Source: Candidatus Paceibacter sp. (lineage in GTDB: Bacteria; Patescibacteriota; Patescibacteriia; SG8-24; DYFX01). Taken from it: a stretch of 19,385 nt of DNA. Shown here piece by piece: positions 11,578 to 18,068 of the stretch. The position numbers and the translations under genes are program-made. Position 1 is the first letter of the stretch; each line of letters opens with the position of its first letter. The stretch is taken from the NCBI GenBank assembly GCA_020724945.1, contig DYFX01000013.1, forward strand, positions 1 through 19,385, read 5' to 3'. The notes under the pieces are model-generated. The model had not been told where the DNA came from. It saw only the letters and a program-made list of their open reading frames with translations, and did not search any database.

Positions 11578-12232
11578 TTTCCCGGGCCGCGTGGCGGCCA
11601 TCGTCTTCACGCAAGGCTGTCCGCTCCGTTGCGTCTATTGCCACAACCCGGAGCTCCTCGCCGTGCGGGACGGGCCGTGCATCGAGGCCGACGCCGCGCT
11701 GGAGCGCATCGGCGCGCGCCGTCTCTTCCTCGACGGCGTCGTCGTGACCGGCGGCGAACCGACGATCCATCCCGACCTTCCCGAGTTCCTGGCGTCGATC
11801 AAGGCCATCGGCCTCGAGACCAAGCTCGACACCAACGGCGTCCACCCCCGGATGCTCGAACGCATCCTGAAGGAAGGCCTCGTCGACTATGTCGCCATGG
11901 ATGTGAAGCATGTCTGGGAACGCTATCCGGCCGCCGTCGGACGCGGATCGCCGCGCATCGCGGAGAACTGCGCCGAGACGATGAGCCTCCTGCGCGCGTC
12001 AGGCGTCCCCTGCGAGTTCCGCACCACCGTCTACCCCGCCATCCACGATGCCGACGACCTCCTCGCCATCGCGGAGCATCTCGGCGAGGGCGACCGCTAC
12101 GCGCTGCAGGAGATCCGGTACGGCAAGACCTTGCGGCCGGACCTGCCGCGCGCCGCATGGATGGACCTCGAAGCCGTCGCGGAGCGCATCCGCGCCGCGC
12201 GGCCCGGGCTCCATGTCGAGGTGCGCGGATGA
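11495..12232 (+). CDS. nrdG: Anaerobic ribonucleoside-triphosphate reductase activating protein (radical SAM)
   Basis: A 245-residue radical SAM activase that installs the glycyl radical on NrdD using a [4Fe-4S] cluster and S-adenosylmethionine. The cluster motif CxxxCxxC is C42-P-L-R-C46-V-Y-C49. V-V-T-G-G-E-P-T near 83-90 is the SAM-binding GGE segment, and L-D-T-N-G-V follows. It begins with GLQPVSLLDFPG, the family's usual N-terminal block. The start at 11495 is chosen because AGAGGAG stands 5 bases upstream. It adds 15 residues (MSNARNIPCPPNAPP) that most relatives lack, and the internal ATG at 11540 is the family-typical start. Either way the gene overlaps the end of nrdD (83 or 38 bases), which implies tight co-translation. 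Its stop is overlapped by the promoter of the next gene. Confidence 0.93.
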   Translation: MSNARNIPCPPNAPPMKIAGLQPVSLLDFPGRVAAIVFTQGCPLRCVYCHNPELLAVRDGPCIEADAALERIGARRLFLDGVVVTGGEPTIHPDLPEFLASIKAIGLETKLDTNGVHPRMLERILKEGLVDYVAMDVKHVWERYPAAVGRGSPRIAENCAETMSLLRASGVPCEFRTTVYPAIHDADDLLAIAEHLGEGDRYALQEIRYGKTLRPDLPRAAWMDLEAVAERIRAARPGLHVEVRG

Positions 12233-12238
12233 TAGAAT
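12230..12238 (+). promoter_or_regulatory. Extended -10 promoter before the DoxX-like gene
   Basis: TGA-TAGAAT is an extended -10 element whose TGA is the nrdG stop codon itself. The ATG of a 16-codon micro-ORF lies 7 bases downstream and that of the membrane protein about 55 bases downstream. No -35 match is seen. Confidence 0.5.
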
Positions 12239-12245
12239 GGTACGG

Positions 12246-12296
12246 ATGGATACCTTTTCGCTATTCACTCTCTTTCTCCTATGGACGCATCGATGA
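12246..12296 (+). CDS. Possible leaderless micro-ORF coupled to the DoxX-like gene
   Basis: A 16-codon frame, MDTFSLFTLFLLWTHR, begins 7 bases after an extended -10 box and ends in a TGA that overlaps the ATG at 12293 (ATGA). The peptide is hydrophobic. The arrangement mirrors the micro-ORF before nrdD. It could be a leader that loads ribosomes onto the next gene, which has no Shine-Dalgarno site, or it could be chance. Confidence 0.35.
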   Translation: MDTFSLFTLFLLWTHR

Positions 12297-12667
12297 AGGC
12301 TCAATGGGTGCTGCGCGTGGCCGTGGCCGGCGAATTCCTCGGCCATGGCGTCTTCGCCCTGCAAGGCAAGGCGGATTGGATCACATGGACCGCGCGGCTG
12401 ACCGGCGCCGACATGGCGACCGCCGCGACGCTCGTCACGGCGATCGGCGTGCTCGATATCCTCGTCGCCGCCATCGTCCTCGTGAAACCCATCCGCGCCG
12501 TCCTGCTCTGGGCCGCGCTCTGGGGCGCTTGGACCGCGCTCGTCCGTCCGCTCGTCGGCATGCCGATCTGGGATTTCGTCGAACGCTGGGCCAACTGGGG
12601 CGCGCCGCTCGCGCTGCTCTACCTCCGAGGCTGGCCGAAGGACCGTAAGGACTGGCTGAAGCCTTGA
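12293..12667 (+). CDS. Small DoxX-like four-helix membrane protein
   Basis: A protein of 124 residues (128 if the in-frame ATG at 12281 is used) with about four hydrophobic helices: near residues 4-25, 40-62, 66-82 and 95-112. The opening V-A-V-A-G-E-F-L-G-H-G-V-F-A and the closing E-R-W-A-N-W-G-A-P-L-A-L-L-Y are a recognisable DoxX-like pattern, but the function is unknown. No Cys is present, so a direct thiol role is unlikely. Neither candidate ATG has a Shine-Dalgarno site. The start at 12293 is preferred because it overlaps the stop of a hydrophobic micro-ORF placed right behind an extended -10 box. A strong bidirectional terminator follows, shared with the converging DoxX gene at 12717. 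Confidence 0.75.
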   Translation: MKAQWVLRVAVAGEFLGHGVFALQGKADWITWTARLTGADMATAATLVTAIGVLDILVAAIVLVKPIRAVLLWAALWGAWTALVRPLVGMPIWDFVERWANWGAPLALLYLRGWPKDRKDWLKP

Positions 12668-12678
12668 ACGCCGGAAAC

Positions 12679-12706
12679 GGAAAAAGCGCCTCGCGGCGCT
12701 TTTTCC
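12679..12706. terminator. Bidirectional rho-independent terminator between converging genes
   Basis: A perfect 12-bp stem GGAAAAAGCGCC / GGCGCTTTTTCC with a TCGC loop. The A and T runs lie within the arms, so it works for the plus gene ending at 12667 and the minus operon ending at 12717. Confidence 0.93.
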
Positions 12707-12716
12707 TTCCGCGGCT

Positions 12717-13214
12717 TCAGCCGAGCCAGGCCCGGAGCCAAGGGTATTTCGCGCAGATCGGCAGCTTGGCGCAGCGCTCCTCGAGCCCGTAGTGGCGGCC
12801 CGCCTTCGCGGCGGCGAAGTACAGGAGGACGAGCGCGTAGATGACATGGTCGTCGACGAGGTAGCCGTGCTCGACCTTCGGGAAATCCAGCACGGGGAAC
12901 CAGTACAGCACCATCATGAGCGCGCCGAGGAGCGACGAGAGCCGCACGAACGCGCCGACGATGAGCGAGACGCCCAGGAGCGTGAGGCCCCATTCGTTCA
13001 TGAAGTCGACGACAGGAAGCACGGCGTCGGAAGCGAGCCAGGAATAGAACCCCGAAAAGGTCTTGGAGCTCGCGAGATATCCTTTCGCGGACCAAGCCGG
13101 ATTCAGGACTTTCGTGATGCCGGCGTAGAAGAAGAGCCAGCCGAGCGCGATGCGCATCGCGGCGAGCAGCTTCTTATCGGAGCGGTCGAGCAAGGCGGGC
13201 AGGTCGAAAGACAT
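12717..13214 (-). CDS. DoxX family membrane protein
   Basis: A 165-residue DoxX-family protein with four predicted transmembrane helices, near residues 18-36, 62-80, 82-108 and 124-138. The first helix carries A-L-G-W-L-F-F-Y-A-G-I-T-K-V-L-N, the family signature. The C-terminal tail has two Cys residues in C-A-K-L-P-I-C. DoxX in Mycobacterium tuberculosis forms a membrane redox complex with superoxide dismutase and a sulfurtransferase; other members are little studied. Here it is the last gene of a five-gene redox operon, 15 bases after a VKOR-like gene, which supports a role in membrane thiol or quinone redox balance. That is inference. No Shine-Dalgarno site is seen, so translation probably depends on the upstream gene. 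It ends at a strong terminator. Confidence 0.9.
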   Translation of the reverse strand: MSFDLPALLDRSDKKLLAAMRIALGWLFFYAGITKVLNPAWSAKGYLASSKTFSGFYSWLASDAVLPVVDFMNEWGLTLLGVSLIVGAFVRLSSLLGALMMVLYWFPVLDFPKVEHGYLVDDHVIYALVLLYFAAAKAGRHYGLEERCAKLPICAKYPWLRAWLG

Positions 13215-13229
13215 AGCGTCGAGGTTATT

Positions 13230-13649
13230 TCACGGGCGCTTGAGGTGGGCGAGCGAAAGGGCGAGCGCGGCGACGAAGAAGAGGAGCGCGTAGGTGCAGG
13301 TCGACAACCCCAGCCCGTAGAACAGGACGCGCCCGGCGACGAACCAAGCGGCGATTTCCTGCGCGACGAACCAGGCGGCGAACGCGGTGCCGAGCGCGGC
13401 GACGGCGGCCAGGCTTCTCGCCGCTTCGCGTTCGCCCATCCGACCGGCGCGTCCCAGGACGGCGAGGACGAGCAGCGCCAGGAACAGCGCGGCGCCGATG
13501 TAGCAGGCGGGGACGCCGAAGAAATAGGGGCACGGCTCGTCGAACGCGCAGCTCCGGGACCACAGCTTGGTCGCGCTCAAGTATCCGGCGAAGAGGGTGC
13601 CGGCGGCGGCGAGCGCGATCGACCATCCGAAATATCTTCGCGTCGTCAT
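13230..13649 (-). CDS. VKOR-like four-helix membrane protein with partial redox motif
   Basis: A 139-residue protein with four hydrophobic helices, near residues 8-26, 44-66, 80-104 and 112-134. The periplasmic loop S-C-A-F-D-E-P-C-P-Y-F-F-G-V-P-A-C holds Cys34, Cys40 and Cys49, recalling the loop cysteines and F-G-x-P segment of vitamin K epoxide reductase-like proteins that oxidise or supply electrons to thiol oxidoreductases. Near the last helix, where VKOR has CxxC, only Cys118 is present (S-T-C-T-Y-A). It may be a divergent relative with a different disulfide path or a separate membrane family. The gene begins 4 bases after the flavoprotein stop and ends 15 bases before DoxX, without a Shine-Dalgarno site of its own, so all three are co-expressed. 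Confidence 0.65.
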   Translation of the reverse strand: MTTRRYFGWSIALAAAGTLFAGYLSATKLWSRSCAFDEPCPYFFGVPACYIGAALFLALLVLAVLGRAGRMGEREAARSLAAVAALGTAFAAWFVAQEIAAWFVAGRVLFYGLGLSTCTYALLFFVAALALSLAHLKRP

Positions 13650-13653
13650 AGGA

Positions 13654-15627
13654 TCAGAGGCGCGCGGCGGCGAGGGAACCCTCGGCGACGGCTTCGGTCA
13701 CGCGGCGCGCTTCCTTGGCGTCGCCGACCGTCGCGACATCGCGGACATGCATCCGGCATTCGGCCGCGAGCCCGTCGTTCGGGAAGGCGCCGAGGCACAG
13801 CACGACCGTATCCGCCGGAAGCGCTTTCGCCCCCGCGCGGCCCTCGACGGCGACCGAACCGACGCCGACGCCCATGATCTTCGTGTCCGTCATGAGCTTG
13901 ACCTTGAGCTTCGCCAGCGGCGCGAGGGCGCAAGCGGCGTCATCGATGCGCCCGAGCAGCAGCATCCGGTCGTCGACCGGCGCCTCGGTCGCGACGGCGC
14001 CTGCCGCCTCGACGACCGTCACCTGATGTCCGGCTTCGGCCAGGTATTCGGCCGTCTGGGCGCCCATGCAGCCGCCTCCGGCGACCACGACGCGCTTGCC
14101 GTCGGCTTTCGCCTTGCCTTCGAGGATGTCCCGCGCGATGACGACATTCGTCCGTCCGACGCCGGGGATCTTCGGGCGCGTCGGCGTGGAACCGATCGCG
14201 AGGATGACGGCATCGGGCTTCTCTTTCTTCAGCATCCACGGCTCGAACTCGGCGTTCAGCCGCACATCGACGCCCAAGCGGCCGACGGCGGCGACGAGAT
14301 CCTCGCGCAGTTCTTCCCATCCCTCGCGATGCGGCGTCTCGGCAGCGGCCAAAAGCTGTCCGCCCAGACGCCGCTCCTTCTCGAACAGCACGACCGCGTG
14401 GCCGCGTTCGGCGGCGGTCTTGGCGGCGGAGAGGCCGGCCGGGCCTCCCCCGACCACGACGACGCGCTTCTTCCGCTTCGGACGCGCGGCGAAAAGGCGC
14501 TCGCGTCCCGCCGCGGCGTTCACGGTGCAGGCGATGTCCTGCTGCGCGAACAGGCGTCCGATGCAGGCCTGGTTGCAGGCGATGCAGCGCTGGATCTCGT
14601 CGGCGCGGCCTTCCTTGACCTTGTTCGGCCAATCCGGATCGGCCAGGAGCGGACGGCCGATCGCCACGAAATCGGCGGACCCGTCGGCGAGCGCCTGCGC
14701 GGCCATCTTCGGCGTGCGGATCTTGGCGACGGCGATGACGGGAACCGCGACCGCCTTCTTCACTGCCGCCGCGAGCGGCAGCAGCACGCCGTCCTCGACG
14801 GCCATGGGCGGGATCATCTTCCCGCGCGCGTAGGAGGCGTAGTTGCCGGCGGAGATGTGGAACCCGTCGACGCCCGCCTTCTCCATCGCTCGGCAGATGG
14901 CGATCGTGTCCTTGATGCGCAGTCCCCCGACGACCTGCTCGTCGCCGGAAAGGCGCAGCAGGATCGGGAACTCCGGTCCGACGGCCGCGCGGACCGCTGC
15001 GTAGGTCTCGCGCAGGAACCGCATGCGTCTTTCGGCGCTGCCGCCGTAGGCGTCCGTGCGGCGGTTGCTGAAGGGCGAGAGGAACTGCGTGATGAGGTAG
15101 CCGTGCGCGCCGTGCAGTTCCACGAAATCGCACCCCGCCTTCTTCGCGCGGAGGGCGGCCTTGGCGAACAGCCTCACGAGCTCCCCGATCTCCTTCACCG
15201 AAAGTTCGCGCGGCATCTCGCCGGACGAGGGATCGGGAATCGCCGAGGGCGCGACCGGCTGATGCCCCGTGATCTTCGCCGATGTCTGGCGTCCGGCATG
15301 GTACAGCTGCGGGCCGATGACGGCCCCGTGCCGATGCGCCGAGACGACGAGTTTCCGGAGGCCCGGCAAGGAAGCGTCCGTGTGGATGCCGAGCTGGTTC
15401 ACGAAGCCTTTGCCGTGCGGATGGATGAAGCTGGCTTCGAGGATCATCGTTCCGACGCCGCCGCGGGCGATGCGCTCGATGTGGTCGGCATAACGAGGCG
15501 TGACGAAACCTTTGGCGTCCGCATAATTGCGGACCATGGGAGGCATCACCAGGCGGTTCTTGACGGACAGCGGCCCGAACGCTCCGGGGCGGAAGAGGTT
15601 CTCGTACGCCATGCGCTTGGGGGTCAT
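13654..15627 (-). CDS. FadH-like NADH:flavin oxidoreductase (old-yellow-enzyme / 2,4-dienoyl-CoA reductase family)
   Basis: A 657-residue multidomain flavoprotein. Residues about 8-340 form an old-yellow-enzyme TIM barrel binding FMN, with catalytic-type segments E-L-H-G-A-H-G-Y at 170-177 and Y-H-A-G-R-Q near 109-114. Cysteines 348, 351, 355 and 367 (CxxCxxxC-x11-C) bind a [4Fe-4S] cluster. Residues about 388-402 (VVVVGGGPAGLSAA) bind FAD, and a second Rossmann motif near 517-530 (VVVAGGGCMGAQ) binds the pyridine nucleotide. The length and order match 2,4-dienoyl-CoA reductase and related enoate reductases and NADH oxidases. No fatty-acid genes are nearby, so the substrate is open, and a reductase for small enones, quinones or electron transfer to the membrane partners is equally possible. 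The start overlaps the cupin stop as ATGA. Confidence 0.92.
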   Translation of the reverse strand: MTPKRMAYENLFRPGAFGPLSVKNRLVMPPMVRNYADAKGFVTPRYADHIERIARGGVGTMILEASFIHPHGKGFVNQLGIHTDASLPGLRKLVVSAHRHGAVIGPQLYHAGRQTSAKITGHQPVAPSAIPDPSSGEMPRELSVKEIGELVRLFAKAALRAKKAGCDFVELHGAHGYLITQFLSPFSNRRTDAYGGSAERRMRFLRETYAAVRAAVGPEFPILLRLSGDEQVVGGLRIKDTIAICRAMEKAGVDGFHISAGNYASYARGKMIPPMAVEDGVLLPLAAAVKKAVAVPVIAVAKIRTPKMAAQALADGSADFVAIGRPLLADPDWPNKVKEGRADEIQRCIACNQACIGRLFAQQDIACTVNAAAGRERLFAARPKRKKRVVVVGGGPAGLSAAKTAAERGHAVVLFEKERRLGGQLLAAAETPHREGWEELREDLVAAVGRLGVDVRLNAEFEPWMLKKEKPDAVILAIGSTPTRPKIPGVGRTNVVIARDILEGKAKADGKRVVVAGGGCMGAQTAEYLAEAGHQVTVVEAAGAVATEAPVDDRMLLLGRIDDAACALAPLAKLKVKLMTDTKIMGVGVGSVAVEGRAGAKALPADTVVLCLGAFPNDGLAAECRMHVRDVATVGDAKEARRVTEAVAEGSLAAARL

Positions 15628-16022
15628 GCGATGTGGTGGCCGAACTCCTCGTCTTCGCGGTCGGCGTCCGCGTCCGCTTTCGTGGCGTGGACACGGCCGT
15701 CGATGTGGTTCGGCGGCGAGTAGACGGTCGCGATCTTGAGCGGTTCGGAGCCCGTGTTGCGGACATTGTGCCTGGTGCCGGGCATCACGATGAGCGCGTC
15801 GCCTGCGCGCACCGGCGAAGGTTCTCCGGCGATGATCGCCTCGCCCTCGCCGGACTTGAAGTAGAGCGTCTGCTCCACATGGTCGTGCGTCTCCTCGCCG
15901 ATCTCGCCGCCCGGCGGAATCGACATCACGACCAGCTGGGATTTCGCGCCGGTGAACAGCACCTTGCGGAAGTTCCCGTTTTCCTCGACCACACGATCGA
16001 GATTCTTGATGATGACGCTCAT
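15624..16022 (-). CDS. Single-domain cupin
   Basis: A 132-residue small beta-barrel cupin. Motif 1 is visible as P-P-G-G-E-I-G-E-E-T-H-D-H-V-E-Q-T-L-Y-F with His46, His48 and Glu50 as metal ligands, and motif 2 as M-P-G-T-R-H-N-V-R-N with a further His. These four ligands should hold Fe, Mn or Zn. The catalytic function of such stand-alone cupins cannot be told from sequence. The C-terminus is acidic and His-containing (EEFGHHIA). It resembles proteins often described as cupin-domain mannose-6-phosphate-isomerase-like. The start overlaps mscL (ATGA) and the stop overlaps the flavoprotein start (ATGA), so it is translationally coupled on both sides within the redox operon. Confidence 0.9.
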   Translation of the reverse strand: MSVIIKNLDRVVEENGNFRKVLFTGAKSQLVVMSIPPGGEIGEETHDHVEQTLYFKSGEGEAIIAGEPSPVRAGDALIVMPGTRHNVRNTGSEPLKIATVYSPPNHIDGRVHATKADADADREDEEFGHHIA

Positions 16023-16330
16023 GTCTTGGCGGGTTCAGGCTTCCGATCGAAGCGCTCGATGCGCAGCAGACGGAACCCGAAGTAGATGACGGCGGCGATG
16101 ATGACGAAATCGACGATCGTGGAGACGAAGTTCCCCCACTTGAGTTCGGCCGTCCCGATGGTCCAGGATGCCTCGGCCAATCCGACCTTGCCGAGCGCCA
16201 GCCCGACGAGCGGATTGATGATGTCGGTCACGAGCGAGGTCACGAGTTTCGAGACCGCGCCGCCCATCATGAAGCCGATGGCCAACCCGACCACTCCTTT
16301 TTCCCTGATGAAATCGATGAATCCTTGCAT
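16019..16330 (-). CDS. mscL: Large-conductance mechanosensitive channel
   Basis: A 103-residue channel subunit that opens under membrane tension to release solutes on osmotic downshock. The N-terminal amphipathic helix MQGFIDFIREKG leads into TM1 (V-V-G-L-A-I-G-F-M-M-G-G-A-V-S-K-L-V-T-S-L-V-T-D-I-I-N-P) and TM2 near residues 70-90 (F-V-S-T-I-V-D-F-V-I-I-A-A-V-I-Y-F). It is shorter than the E. coli protein (136), as the periplasmic loop is short and the cytoplasmic C-terminal helix bundle is nearly absent. The start at 16330 matches the family. A TTG 24 bases upstream would add residues encoded by the promoter region. A TATACT -10 box (16357-16362) predicts a leader of about 20 bases with no Shine-Dalgarno site. 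It is the first gene of a five-gene operon with redox proteins. Confidence 0.93.
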   Translation of the reverse strand: MQGFIDFIREKGVVGLAIGFMMGGAVSKLVTSLVTDIINPLVGLALGKVGLAEASWTIGTAELKWGNFVSTIVDFVIIAAVIYFGFRLLRIERFDRKPEPAKT

Positions 16331-16336
16331 GGGATG

Positions 16337-16364
16337 TGTGGATAAGCTATGCAATAAGTATACG
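16337..16364. promoter_or_regulatory. Divergent promoter region of mscL and the histidine phosphatase, with a DnaA-box match
   Basis: On the minus strand TATACT (plus 16357-16362) is a good -10 for mscL. On the plus strand TATACG (16359-16364) overlaps it and could serve the phosphatase gene. No -35 boxes are convincing. The perfect DnaA-box match TGTGGATAA lies at 16337-16345 in the mscL leader. Confidence 0.45.
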
Positions 16365-16389
16365 CCCTTTCAAACCGAAGGAGGAGATG

Positions 16390-17058
16390 ATGCCCTGGCC
16401 CAAGCAGCTGGTCCTCGTACGCCACGCGGAATCCGAAGGGAATGTCCGCCCCGACCCCGATGTGCGCGCCGCGTACGAGGTCGCCACCCACGCCTACCCC
16501 CTGACCGACATGGGGCGGCGCCAGGCCGCATGCGTCGGCGCCTGGCTGCGGGAGGCCTACGGGACCTTCGACATCCGCTATACCTCCTACTACGCCCGAG
16601 CCAAGGAAACGATGGCGCTGATGTGCCCCGGCGAGCGCGTCTACGAGGACGCGCGGCTGGCCGAAGCGAACCGCGGGATCTACCACACCTACACGCGCGA
16701 GGAGATCCGGACGCACTTCCCCAAGGAGCTGGAGCGCAAGGAGCGGGAAGGCCTATATCACCACCGCCCCATCGGCGGCGAGAACTGGCCCGACATCGAG
16801 CTCCGCATCCACAGCTTCCTCGGCACGCTCGCCCGCGACTGCGGCGGCAAGAGCGTCCTCATCGTGGTGCACGGCTTCTGGCTGATCCTCTTCCAGAGGC
16901 TCATGCACCACTTCCCCATCGAGGAGGCCGAAGCGCGCTACAAGGGCCAGGTCGTGCCCAACGCCTCGGTCACGGCCTATGAGTCCTCCGAGCTGACGGG
17001 CGGACGCCTCACGCTCATGAGCGATGAACCCGCCGTTCCCTGGAAAGGGAACATCTGA
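16390..17058 (+). CDS. Histidine phosphatase (phosphoglycerate mutase-like)
   Basis: A 222-residue enzyme of histidine phosphatase branch 1. The catalytic LVLVRHAESEGN places Arg11 and nucleophile His12. Y-A-R-A-K-E-T-M near 69-75 supplies the second phosphate-binding Arg. Glu92 (L-A-E-A-N) is the likely proton donor, and VLIVVHGFW near 156-164 gives the second His161. The residues I-Y-H-T-Y-T and the Trp/His-rich segment around 97-133 are unlike glycolytic dPGM, and the family includes sugar-phosphate, nucleotide and broad-specificity phosphatases, so the substrate is unknown. Two tandem ATG codons follow AAGGAGG. The second (16390) has 5-base spacing against 2 for 16387, so it is chosen. 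The gene is monocistronic and converges on the FMN reductase with a shared terminator. Confidence 0.9.
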   Translation: MPWPKQLVLVRHAESEGNVRPDPDVRAAYEVATHAYPLTDMGRRQAACVGAWLREAYGTFDIRYTSYYARAKETMALMCPGERVYEDARLAEANRGIYHTYTREEIRTHFPKELERKEREGLYHHRPIGGENWPDIELRIHSFLGTLARDCGGKSVLIVVHGFWLILFQRLMHHFPIEEAEARYKGQVVPNASVTAYESSELTGGRLTLMSDEPAVPWKGNI

Positions 17059-17059
17059 A

Positions 17060-17088
17060 AAGCTCCGGCTCGCGCCGAGGCTTCTTTT
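17060..17088. terminator. Probable terminator between converging genes
   Basis: The arms AAGCTCCGGC (17060-17069) and GCCGAGGCTT (17074-17083) pair with one mismatch and one G-U around a TCGC loop. CTTTT follows on the plus strand and a short A-run precedes on the other side. It lies just after the phosphatase stop and before the FMN reductase stop. Confidence 0.65.
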
Positions 17089-17657
17089 CATTTCCCGTCG
17101 CGGCCGTCCTTGAGGAGCTTCGCCCACCAGTCGAGCTGGGAGAGCGTCATGCCGAGCTTCTTCTCGTACACTTCGCCTTGCGTGAACGCCTCGTCCTTGA
17201 TGGCGAACCACGGGGCCATCACATGCACCGCCTCGCGGATGTCGTGCATCTGGAGCTCGCCGACGACTTCCCGCAACTGCTCGACCGAGCGCGCGCCTCC
17301 GGCGTTCCCATAGGCCACGAAGGCGACGGGCTTGTTGGTCCATTCGGCGTAGAGATAATCCAGCGCGTTCTTCAGCACGGCGGGATAGCCGTGATTGTAT
17401 TCCGCGGTGACGACGATGAACGCGTCCATCCCGGCGATCTTCTTCGACCATTCCTTGGCGAGCGGGACGGAGTACTCCCCGTTCAGCGCCATGACCGGCT
17501 GCGGCTCGTTGAAGAACGGCAGGGGCCAGTCGCGCAGGTCGATGAGCTCCGCGTTCCAGCCCTCCTTCTTGGCGGCGTGTTCCATGACCCACTTCCCGAT
17601 CGGGCCGCTGGCGCGGTTCGGGCGGGTCGTCCCGAGGATGACGGCGATGTTCAGCAT
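17088..17657 (-). CDS. NADPH-dependent FMN reductase family protein
   Basis: A 189-residue flavodoxin-fold protein that transfers electrons from NAD(P)H to FMN or to quinones. The N-terminal I-A-V-I-L-G-T-T-R-P-N-R-A-S binds the FMN phosphate. TAEYNHGYPAVLKNALDYL near 84-102 is the family's second FMN loop, and F-V-A-Y-G-N-A-G-G-A-R-S near 114-125 follows. Relatives include chromate/quinone reductases and azoreductase-like enzymes, and the exact acceptor is not predictable. The start lies 4 bases after the msrB stop, with GAA-rich sequence but no strong Shine-Dalgarno site, so it is coupled to msrB. The pairing with methionine sulfoxide reductase suggests an oxidative-stress or envelope repair unit. 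Confidence 0.93.
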   Translation of the reverse strand: MLNIAVILGTTRPNRASGPIGKWVMEHAAKKEGWNAELIDLRDWPLPFFNEPQPVMALNGEYSVPLAKEWSKKIAGMDAFIVVTAEYNHGYPAVLKNALDYLYAEWTNKPVAFVAYGNAGGARSVEQLREVVGELQMHDIREAVHVMAPWFAIKDEAFTQGEVYEKKLGMTLSQLDWWAKLLKDGRDGK

Positions 17658-17661
17658 AGGT

Positions 17662-18060
17662 TCATTCTTTCTTGAATTTCAGCGACATCGAGTTCACGCA
17701 GAAGCGCTTGCCGGTGGTCTCGCGCGGTCCGTCGTCGAAGAGGTGGCCGAGATGCGAGCCGCAGCGCGCGCACAGGATTTCCGTGCGGACCATGCCGAGC
17801 GTCGTGTCGGTCGCCGTCCTGATCCTGGCCGGATCGACCGCCTCCCAGAAGCTCGGCCAGCCGGAGCCGGAATCGTACTTGGCGTCCGAACGGAACAGTT
17901 CGGCTCCGCACGCTCGGCACATGTAGGCGCCCTTCTCGTCGTTATGATAGAGCTCGCCGGAACCGGGTGGCTCCGTCCCCTTCTCGCGGAGGATGCGGTA
18001 TTCCTCCGGCGTCAGGAGCTTCTTCCATTCCTCCTCGGTGCGTTCGATGCTCTCTTCCAT
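17662..18060 (-). CDS. msrB: Peptide-methionine (R)-S-oxide reductase MsrB
   Basis: A 132-residue stand-alone MsrB that reduces the R form of methionine sulfoxide in proteins. The catalytic Cys121 lies in RFCVNSMSLKF. Structural zinc is held by Cys48/Cys51 (CRAC) and Cys97/Cys100 (CARC). The signatures Y-D-S-G-S-G-W-P-S-F-W at 62-72 and L-G-H-L-F-D-D-G-P at 104-112 are intact. The usual resolving Cys near residue 60-65 is not seen (K-Y-D-S-G-S), so regeneration may use thioredoxin directly. The start at 18060 matches the family length; longer in-frame extensions enter the pilin gene. Only 8 bases separate it from the pseudopilin stop, and the FMN reductase starts 4 bases later, so it is the middle gene of an operon. 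No signal peptide, hence cytoplasmic. Confidence 0.96.
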   Translation of the reverse strand: MEESIERTEEEWKKLLTPEEYRILREKGTEPPGSGELYHNDEKGAYMCRACGAELFRSDAKYDSGSGWPSFWEAVDPARIRTATDTTLGMVRTEILCARCGSHLGHLFDDGPRETTGKRFCVNSMSLKFKKE

Positions 18061-18068
18061 ATTCAGGT

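Noticed and set aside
9385..11610. A 741-codon minus-strand frame opposite nrdD
   Set aside because: NrdD has intact catalytic, zinc and glycyl-radical motifs on the other strand. The antisense product is a compositionally biased shadow.
13567..15723. A 718-codon plus-strand frame opposite the FadH-like gene
   Set aside because: The flavoprotein motifs and ATGA couplings define the real strand; this frame has no recognisable domain.
16331..16354. Upstream TTG start for mscL
   Set aside because: It lies 3 bases from the predicted -10 box, upstream of the expected transcript start, and adds residues absent from the family.
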